DNA of 54,218 nt from Phycisphaera sp. (GTDB lineage: Bacteria; Planctomycetota; Phycisphaerae; Phycisphaerales; SM1A02): positions 1 through 54,218 of the forward strand of contig WGMP01000027.1 of assembly GCA_016124975.1 (NCBI GenBank), in the 5' to 3' direction. Shown here in pieces: positions 48,488 to 54,218 of the stretch. The notes under the pieces were generated by a model. It saw only the letters and a list, made by a program, of their open reading frames with translations, did no database searches and was not told where the DNA came from. The stretch's first letter is position 1. Every line of letters begins with the position of its first letter. The position numbers were made by a program, and so were the translations under genes.

Positions 48488-48522
48488 GGATGTCCTCCGC
48501 GGCGCTCTTCCGCGAGCGACGC

Positions 48523-49899
48523 TCACGCGAAGAGCGCGTCAGGGTCTTCGAGCAGCTTGACGACGGTGTTCAGGAAGCGGGCGCCCTCTGCGCCGTCGAC
48601 CACGCGGTGGTCGCACGAGAGCGACAGGGGCAGCACGAGTCCCGCGTAGAACTTTCCGTCCTTCACGCAGACGCGCTCCTTGGCGCGGCCTGCTGCGAGG
48701 ATCGCGACCTCGGGATAGTTGATGACGGGCGTCGCGAACATGCCGCCGTAGCTGCCGACATTCGAGATCGTGAAGGTTCCGCCGAGCGAATCCTCGCGCG
48801 CGATCGTGCGGTCCTTGCACTTCGCGGCGAGCGTCTTCACGCTCTGCGCAAGCTGGACCGGCGCAAGCGCGCCCGCGTTCCTGATGACCGGCACCATCAG
48901 GCCCGCGTCGGTGTCGACCGCGCAGCCGAGATTGACGCTCGACTTGAGGATGATCTCGCCCTTCGCGTCGTCGACGATCGCGTTCAGGCTCGGGTGCTTC
49001 TTCAGCGCGCGGCAGATCGCGGCCATGATGAAGGGAAGCATCGAGAGCTTCTCGCCGACGACCTTCGAGTATTCCTTGCGCTTCGCCTCGAGCGCCGTGA
49101 CATCGGCCTCGTCGACCACGGTGAAGTGGACGGCCGTCTGCACGCTGCGCGAAAGCGCCTCTGCGATCTTGCGGCGCACGCCGCGGAACGGCACGCGCTG
49201 CGCCACGTCGTTCTGGTCGATGTAGACGGAGCCCGGCGCGATCGTGGCCGCGCGCGGCGCGAAGCCTGCGCCGCCGGCGGTCGCTGCGCTCGCAGTCGCG
49301 ACGCCTCCCTCCGCGAACGCCGCGACATCGCTTGCGGTCACGCGGCCGCCGCGTCCGGAGCCAGGAACCTTCTGGATGTCGACGCCGAACTTCCGCGCAA
49401 GCCCTCGCACGGACGGGGTCGCGAGCGCCTTGCCGTCGCGCACGGCGACGGCGGCCTCGGGCGCGCGGCGCGCGAAGCGGTCGCTGACGGTGAGCGTGCC
49501 CGACATCGTGCCGACGACCGTGCCCTGATCGCCTTCCGCCGCAGGCGCGCCCGCCGCGATCTGGCCCGACATGCACGCGTTGCCGTTCGAACCCGCCGTG
49601 GCACCGACCGCCACGGGCGCGGGCGCCGCAGCGGCCTTCGCCGCGCCGTAGCGCACGAGCACCGCGCCGACCTTGATGACATCGCCTGGCTTGCCGCAGA
49701 TCTCGCTGACGGTGCCCGCCCACGGCGACGGCACCTCGACGAGCGCCTTGTCGGTCTGCATCTCGGCCAGGGTCTGCGACTCCTTCACGGTGTCGCCCGC
49801 CTTCACCTTCCAGCTGATGAGCTCCGCCTCGGCGAGGCCCTCGCCGAGGTCGGGAAGCAGGAAGTGGCTCTTGTCCGAGGGTTGCTTGACTCCGGCCAT
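48523..49899 (-). CDS. 2-oxo acid dehydrogenase E2 acyltransferase
   Basis: A 458-residue E2 subunit. The lipoyl domain (about 11-85) carries the lipoylated lysine in MQTDKALVEV (Lys 51). A linker with NACMSGQ precedes the E3-binding domain (about 158-195, ATPSVRGLARKFGVDIQKVP) and the catalytic domain (about 220-458) with CDHRVVDGAEG (His about 431, Asp about 435). The linker also contains GTVVGTMSGTLTV, like a remnant of the usual QVVGTM extension. Substrate type (pyruvate or branched-chain) cannot be settled. There is no E1 or E3 gene beside it. GAGGA precedes the ATG; TACAAC lies about 37 bases upstream. It needs lipoate, made by the LipA encoded at 1487. Confidence 0.93.
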   Translation of the reverse strand: MAGVKQPSDKSHFLLPDLGEGLAEAELISWKVKAGDTVKESQTLAEMQTDKALVEVPSPWAGTVSEICGKPGDVIKVGAVLVRYGAAKAAAAPAPVAVGATAGSNGNACMSGQIAAGAPAAEGDQGTVVGTMSGTLTVSDRFARRAPEAAVAVRDGKALATPSVRGLARKFGVDIQKVPGSGRGGRVTASDVAAFAEGGVATASAATAGGAGFAPRAATIAPGSVYIDQNDVAQRVPFRGVRRKIAEALSRSVQTAVHFTVVDEADVTALEAKRKEYSKVVGEKLSMLPFIMAAICRALKKHPSLNAIVDDAKGEIILKSSVNLGCAVDTDAGLMVPVIRNAGALAPVQLAQSVKTLAAKCKDRTIAREDSLGGTFTISNVGSYGGMFATPVINYPEVAILAAGRAKERVCVKDGKFYAGLVLPLSLSCDHRVVDGAEGARFLNTVVKLLEDPDALFA

Positions 49900-50019
49900 C
49901 GTGGATCCTCAATCGCACCGAAACGGCGCGCGCCATGTTGTACCACAGCGCGTGGCCGTGGCAGGCAGGGAGGGTAGGCTGTGCATCCGCACTCCGCCAC
50001 GCATCGGAAGGACCGCGAC

Positions 50020-51672
50020 ATGCACGAAAGAGCCGAGAACCCCGCCGTCGACGGAAACGAGATCGACTGGGCCCTGCCGCATGACGCGCGCAGGCCCGCT
50101 GTGTGCGGCTCGATGGCCGTCGCGACCAGCCAGCCGCTCGCGGCGCAGGCGGGCGTCGAGATCATGCGCAGGGGCGGCAACGCGGCCGATGCGGCGGTCG
50201 CGACCGCTGCGGCGATGGCGGTGCTCGAGCCGACGACGAACGGGATCGGCGGCGATGCGTTCGTGCTGGGGATCTTCGGCGGCGAGGTCGTCGGCCTCAA
50301 CGCGTCGGGCCGCTCGCCCGCGCGACAGCCGCGCAGCGCGTTCGACGGCCGCGCGGGCATGCCGCTGCGCGGATGGGGCCCCGTGACCGTGCCGGGCGCG
50401 GTGTCGGGGTGGGTCGCGCTGTGGAGGCGCTTCGGTCGGCTTCCCTTCGCAGACCTGATGGAGCCTGCGATTCGCTTCGCGCGCGACGGATATCTCGTCG
50501 CGCCGCGCACGGCCGACCTCTGGGCGCGCGCCTACCCCGCGCTTGCGCCGTTCGCCGAGTGGAAGCGCGTGTTCGCGCCGAACGGCCGCGCGCCGCGCGC
50601 CGCCGAGCGCATCGTGCTCGCCGACCACGCGCGCACGCTCGAGGAGATCGCGCGAACGGAGGGCGCGTCGTTCTACACAGGGGCCCTCGCGCGGCGCATC
50701 GCCGACGCCGCGCGCGCCGATGGCGCGGTGCTCGACGAACGCGACCTCGCGGCGCAGACGGCCGAATGGGTGACGCCGCTCGAGTCGCCGTTCGGCGCGA
50801 GCACGATGTGCGCGATTCCGCCGAACGGGCAGGGCATCGCCGCGCAGATCGCGCGCGGAATCCTCGAGGTTTCTCGGGCGAATCCGCGTTTCGCAGACCT
50901 CTCGCCCGACTGCGCGGACGCCGTGCACCTCGCGGCCGAGGCGATGAAGCTCGCGTTCCGCACCGTGCACCGCGAGGTGGGCGACCCGGCGGCGATGCGC
51001 GTGACGACCGACGCGCTCCTCGACCGCGCCGCGCTCGCGCAGCTCGCGGATGAGATCGACCCCGCCCGCGCGAAGGACTTCGACCACGGACCGCCGAAGA
51101 CGGGCGGCACGATCCTCCTCTGCACCGCCGACGCGGACGGCAACATGGTGTCGCTCATCCAGTCGAACTACCAGGGCTTCGGCTCGGGCATCGTGATCCC
51201 CGGCACGGGCATCGCCATGCACAACCGCGGCGCGTGCTTCACGCTCGAGCGCGGGCATGTCAACGAGTACGGCCCCGCGAAACTGCCATATCACACGATC
51301 ATCCCCGGACTTCTCGTCGTGCGCGATGCGGCGACGCGCACCGCGCGGCCGCATGTCGCGTTTGGGTGCATGGGCGGCTACATGCAGCCGCAGGGGCAGC
51401 TTCAGATCGCGTCGCGCCTCGAGGACCATCGCGCGAATCCGCAGTCCGCGCTCGATGCGCCGCGGTGGCAGGTGAGCGAGGGGCTCAGGCTCGACCTCGA
51501 GCCCGGGTTCCCCGCCGAGACGCTCGCGGAGCTGCGCGCGCGCGGCCACGAGGTCAAGGTCGCGGGCGACAAGTCGATCACCTTCGGCCGTGCGCAGTGC
51601 ATTCGCCGGGTGGCCGACGGCTTCGTCGCGGCGAGCGACTGCCGTGGAGATGGGCAGGCGGTCGTGGCGTAG
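50020..51672 (+). CDS. Gamma-glutamyltransferase family protein
   Basis: A 550-residue Ntn-hydrolase expected to self-cleave into two chains. The N-terminal part has AVATSQPLAAQAGVEIMRRG then GGNAADAAVATAAAMAVLEP. The probable nucleophile threonine is in TGGTILLCTADADGN (about 364), followed by SLIQSNYQGFGSGIV and the subunit-closing AFGCMGGYMQPQGQ. There is no signal peptide, so it is a cytoplasmic member and may act on other gamma-glutamyl or acyl amides. GGAAGGA is placed correctly before the ATG at 50020; an upstream in-frame GTG at 49981 follows the TAGGCT promoter box directly and is rejected. It is divergent from the E2 gene. Confidence 0.9.
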   Translation: MHERAENPAVDGNEIDWALPHDARRPAVCGSMAVATSQPLAAQAGVEIMRRGGNAADAAVATAAAMAVLEPTTNGIGGDAFVLGIFGGEVVGLNASGRSPARQPRSAFDGRAGMPLRGWGPVTVPGAVSGWVALWRRFGRLPFADLMEPAIRFARDGYLVAPRTADLWARAYPALAPFAEWKRVFAPNGRAPRAAERIVLADHARTLEEIARTEGASFYTGALARRIADAARADGAVLDERDLAAQTAEWVTPLESPFGASTMCAIPPNGQGIAAQIARGILEVSRANPRFADLSPDCADAVHLAAEAMKLAFRTVHREVGDPAAMRVTTDALLDRAALAQLADEIDPARAKDFDHGPPKTGGTILLCTADADGNMVSLIQSNYQGFGSGIVIPGTGIAMHNRGACFTLERGHVNEYGPAKLPYHTIIPGLLVVRDAATRTARPHVAFGCMGGYMQPQGQLQIASRLEDHRANPQSALDAPRWQVSEGLRLDLEPGFPAETLAELRARGHEVKVAGDKSITFGRAQCIRRVADGFVAASDCRGDGQAVVA

Positions 51673-51715
51673 CGGCGCGCCGCGGCACGGACCGCGAGGT
51701 GCGTTGCCGAGGCGT

Positions 51716-51721
51716 TACACT
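51716..51721 (+). promoter_or_regulatory. TACACT -10-like box with leader
   Basis: TACACT lies 39 bases before the ATG at 51761, with a GGAGAC Shine-Dalgarno sequence at 51751-51756. This gene is thus the leadered exception that uses the same -10 hexamer. Confidence 0.5.
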
Positions 51722-51760
51722 CCCGCTTCAAACACCCCTTCTCCAAGAACGGAGACAGTC

Positions 51761-52510
51761 ATGCTCGTCAAGTCGATCGTCCTCCCCGTGCTCGCGGCGC
51801 TGCCGCTCCTCGCGGTCCAGACCGCACCTCTCAACGAGACCCCGAAGGAGACGCCTTCGCGCCCGACCACGCCGCCGATCACGGCAAGCAGCAACTTCAC
51901 GCACGACGGCAAGCCGCTTCTCCTCGGCGACGCCGTGCAGCTCTTCAACGGCGCCGACACGAAGGGCTGGAAGGCCTTCGTGCCCGATCTCGCGAAGGAG
52001 GAGAAGGACCAGCTCTCCGTCTGGAGCGTGAAGGACGGCGTCCTCCAGTGCGCGGGGAATCCGATCGGATACATCCAGACCGAGGAGCTCTACGACAACT
52101 TCGTCCTCGAGCTCGAATGGCGCTTCGACCCCGCGAAGGGCGCTGGAAACTCGGGCGTCCTCTTGCGCACGATCGGTGACGACACCGTGTGGCCGAAGTC
52201 GATGGAGGCGCAGCTTCATTCGCGCAACGCGGGCGACTTCTGGAACATCGGCGAGTACGCAGCGACCACCGATGCGACCCGCACCGATGGCCGCCGCACC
52301 GTCAAGATGCATGAGTCGAACGAGAAGCCGCTCGGCGAGTGGAACAAGTACCGCATCGTCGTGAATGGCGGCACCATCGAGCTCTGGGTGAACGGGCTGC
52401 TGCAGAACATCGCGACGGGCGTCGAGGCGAACAAGGGCCGCATCGCGCTCCAGAGCGAGGGCGCGTACATCGAGTTCCGCAACATCGTGCTTCGGCCGAT
52501 CCAGAATTGA
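51761..52510 (+). CDS. DUF1080 (3-keto-disaccharide hydrolase-type) secreted protein
   Basis: A 249-residue exported protein. A signal peptide (about 1-22) and a Pro/Thr linker precede a concanavalin-like domain of the DUF1080 family: LFNGADTKGWKAFVPD, WSVKDGVLQCAGNPIGYIQT, FVLELEWRFDPAKGAGNSGV and the closing IALQSEGAYIEFRNIVLRPI. Family members include 3-keto-glucoside hydrolases and many sugar-binding proteins; the function here is open. TACACT and GGAGAC mark its start. Its TGA overlaps the TTG start of the PLP enzyme gene. Confidence 0.9.
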   Translation: MLVKSIVLPVLAALPLLAVQTAPLNETPKETPSRPTTPPITASSNFTHDGKPLLLGDAVQLFNGADTKGWKAFVPDLAKEEKDQLSVWSVKDGVLQCAGNPIGYIQTEELYDNFVLELEWRFDPAKGAGNSGVLLRTIGDDTVWPKSMEAQLHSRNAGDFWNIGEYAATTDATRTDGRRTVKMHESNEKPLGEWNKYRIVVNGGTIELWVNGLLQNIATGVEANKGRIALQSEGAYIEFRNIVLRPIQN

Positions 52511-53772
52511 ACACGGGCGATCCATCGGCAATCGGCGGCTCCGAGGGCACCGCGGATCCTCGCGGCCTCGGCACGCGGCTTGCGCACACCGCGCGCGAGC
52601 CGTTTGCGAACCGCGGCTTCGTCAACACGCCGATCCATCGCGGATCGACCGTCCTGTTCCGTACGCTCGACGAGCTCGAGGGCGCGATGCAGGTCAATAC
52701 GCGTACGGGGCCGTACACCTACGGGCTCATCGGAAATCCGAACTCGCGCGAGCTTGAGCGCATGCTCGCGTCGCTCGATGGCGCGGCGGGCGCGGTTGTC
52801 GTCGAGAGCGGGCTGGCGGCGGTGTCGGTGGCGCTGCTCGCCGCGCTGAAGTCGGGCGACCACCTGCTGATGACCGACTCGTGCTACGGGCCGACGCGAT
52901 ACCTGTGCACGCATGTCCTCGCGCAGCTCGGCGTCGAGACGACCTTCTACGACCCGCGCGCGGGCGCGGCGATCGAGGCGCTCATCCGCCCGAACACGCG
53001 CGTCGTGTTCCTCGAGTCGCCTGGCTCGCTCACCTTCGAGATCCAGGATGTGCCCGCGATCGCGCGCGTCTGCCGCGCGCGAGGCGTGACGACGATCATC
53101 GACAACACCTGGGCGACGCCGCTCTTCTTCCGTCCGATCGAGCACGGCGTCGACCTCGTCGTTCACGCGCTCACGAAGTACCAGTCGGGAAACAGCGACA
53201 TCCTGCTCGGCGCCGTCTCGTGCGCCGACGACGCATGGTGGAGGCGCGTGAAGACGACCGCAGAGGCGCACGGCCACTACGCGCATCCCGACGACTGCGC
53301 GACCTGCCTGCGCGGCATGCGCTCGCTCGAGGTGCGCGTGAAGCGGCACGAAGCGAGCGCGCTCGAGGTCGCGCGCTGGCTCGAGACGCGCACAGAGATC
53401 GTGCGCGTGCTGCACCCCGCGCTGCCGTCGCACCCCGACCACGCGCTCTGGAAGCGCGACTTCACTGGCTCGACGGGGCTCTTCGGCTGCGTGCTGCGCG
53501 CGCATCCGTCGGGCCGCGCGTACAAGAAGGCGTTCCTCGAGAGCCTGCGCCTCTTCGGCATGGGCTTCTCGTGGGGCGGTTTCGAGAGCCTCGTCGTCGC
53601 GAGCGATGTGCGCGCCTCGCGCATCGCGCCGCCGTTTCCCGACGCGGCGTCGAACGAGGGCACGCTGCTGCGGCTGAGCATCGGGCTTGAGGACCCGCGC
53701 GACTTGATCGCGGACGTGAGTGGAGCGCTCGCCACTGCGGTGGCTCGCTTTGGTGCTGCTGGCGGTGCGTGA
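52507..53772 (+). CDS. Cys/Met metabolism PLP enzyme, cystathionine beta-lyase-like
   Basis: A 421-residue fold-type I PLP enzyme of the MetC/MetB group. The pyridoxal lysine is in HALTKYQSGNSDILLG (about Lys 224), the ring-binding aspartate in IIDNTWATP (about 199), and the substrate-loop YGLIGNPNSRELE (about 72-84) is present. GFSWGGFESL and GTLLRLSIGLEDP fit beta-lyases, for which GxxxxWGGxxSL is typical. The only suitable start is a TTG that overlaps the DUF1080 stop (TTGA), so it is translationally coupled. The last 17 residues (SGALATAVARFGAAGGA) come from the first copy of the 66-bp repeat. Confidence 0.9.
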   Translation: MNTGDPSAIGGSEGTADPRGLGTRLAHTAREPFANRGFVNTPIHRGSTVLFRTLDELEGAMQVNTRTGPYTYGLIGNPNSRELERMLASLDGAAGAVVVESGLAAVSVALLAALKSGDHLLMTDSCYGPTRYLCTHVLAQLGVETTFYDPRAGAAIEALIRPNTRVVFLESPGSLTFEIQDVPAIARVCRARGVTTIIDNTWATPLFFRPIEHGVDLVVHALTKYQSGNSDILLGAVSCADDAWWRRVKTTAEAHGHYAHPDDCATCLRGMRSLEVRVKRHEASALEVARWLETRTEIVRVLHPALPSHPDHALWKRDFTGSTGLFGCVLRAHPSGRAYKKAFLESLRLFGMGFSWGGFESLVVASDVRASRIAPPFPDAASNEGTLLRLSIGLEDPRDLIADVSGALATAVARFGAAGGA

Positions 53773-53890
53773 CGCTCGCTCGTGAATTGAGCGCTCGCGG
53801 CTGCGGTGGCTCGCTTTGGTGCTGCTGGCGGTGCGTGACGCTCGCTCGTGAATTGAGCGCTCGCGGCTGCGGTGGCTCGCTCTGGTGCTT
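53723..53890 (+). repeat. 66-bp tandem repeat covering a gene end
   Basis: Units begin at 53723, 53789 and 53855 (last partial), each opening GAGCGCTCGC(C/G)(A/G)CTGCGG and containing TTTGGTGCTGCTGGCGGTGC and GTGACGCTCGCTCGTGAATT. The first copy is coding and gives the PLP enzyme its C-terminus and stop; the rest are not. The core matches the stop-codon palindromes elsewhere. Confidence 0.95.
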
Positions 53891-53973
53891 GGTCGCCGCA
53901 GGAAGCGCCCACGACGACGGAGCGCAGCGAAGTCGGAGCGCCCAATGCCGCAGTCGCGAGTCGCGCCGTGTGG

Positions 53974-54003
53974 CACTATCCCCCTGCGAAGCAGGGGGTA
54001 GTG
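53974..54003. repeat. GC hairpin with one bulge
   Basis: CACTATCCCCCTGC (53974-53987), GAA loop, GCAGGGGGTAGTG (53991-54003), one bulged T. It stands 200 bp after the last gene and looks like a dispersed hairpin element. Confidence 0.8.
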
Positions 54004-54218
54004 GCGGCCTCGAACGCACGGTGTGCGCCCAGCCTGCAGCCCAGAGACGCTGCCGCACCGCCACGATTCGATGAAAAATGGGGCTTCAGGCTTTCGTGTG
54101 GGTTTCGACACCGTCCGCTCCCGCCGCGCGCCGTGCCGCGTGCGGCTGGCGGTCTCGTGGTCTCTCACGGAGGCGCGGAGGCACAGAGAACAGAGAACGG
54201 GACTCGCCGAGATGCGAA
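54004..54218. other. Right-end gap, no gene seen
   Basis: No supported gene. It is less GC-rich than the coding parts. Near the end is ACGGAGGCGCGGAGGCACAG, then a repeated AGAGAAC; such short direct repeats occur in many genomes' intergenic DNA. The window edge cuts whatever follows. Confidence 0.5.

Noticed and set aside
54140-54218. Insertion-sequence end at the right edge
   Set aside because: Only short direct repeats (AGAGAAC and GGAGGC words) are seen; no inverted terminal repeat and no transposase.

Overview
The window (54,218 bp, very GC-rich, dense, short intergenic gaps) looks like chromosome of a Planctomycetota bacterium, most probably of the Phycisphaerae. The family markers are a secreted protease ending in a PVC-type dockerin repeat, a glucose-dehydrogenase-like propeller protein fused to HEAT repeats and a cytochrome c, a DUF1080 protein, a VIT/vWA protein coupled to an ECF sigma factor, and tiny membrane proteins ending in MPSKRSHQDL. 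This placement is inference; there is no rRNA or tRNA in the window to test it.

Layout. 1-4340: M16 peptidase, divergent from lipoyl synthase (lipA), a repeat-rich membrane protein and a PilZ protein. 4384-6303: YdjC-like deacetylase and a polyprenyl-type glycosyltransferase. 6300-10480: a phosphate-uptake-like set (Porin_O_P porin, coiled-coil lipoprotein, PstS-like protein) with no ABC permease, facing a PhoD-like lipoprotein that has lost its metal motifs. 11977-15102: propeller/HEAT/cytochrome c protein and dCMP deaminase. 15122-25601: two head-to-head ECF sigma-factor modules. The minus-strand operon is sigma factor, unknown protein, TPR-CHAT protease and secreted subtilisin-dockerin, with overlapping start/stop codons. 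The plus-strand pair is sigma factor and membrane VIT/vWA protein. Eight 10-bp repeats lie between them. 25703-30470: metF divergent from rex, small lipoproteins, an amidase and a phosphoglycolate-phosphatase-like HAD protein. 30456-34117: TolC and HlyD-type efflux genes. 34565-41534: a GH35-like protein, a repeat array, a split aldehyde dehydrogenase pair and a SOUL protein. 41634-49899: ROK glucokinase, Ser/Thr kinase, deoC, three tiny membrane proteins, an MBL hydrolase, a DUF155 protein, a chagasin-like inhibitor and an orphan E2 acyltransferase. 50020-53772: gamma-glutamyltransferase, DUF1080 protein and a cystathionine-lyase-like PLP enzyme.

Three themes run through the window. First, a TACACT-like hexamer ends only 6-10 bases before many start codons, which implies leaderless transcripts; genes with longer leaders carry a Shine-Dalgarno sequence instead. 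Second, a family of GC-rich palindromes sits on or just after the stop codons of several genes and can supply the TGA itself. Third, the 37.7-38.1 kb array holds hairpins with constant flanks and almost constant loops but different stems, in which both arms change together.

The strongest candidate for an undescribed system is the sigma factor / unknown protein / TPR-CHAT / subtilisin-dockerin operon (15122-20904): two protease types, one cytoplasmic and one exported, under a dedicated sigma factor. Many homologous-looking proteins here have lost catalytic residues (PhoD-like, GH35-like, second ALDH), so names should be read as fold assignments in those cases.
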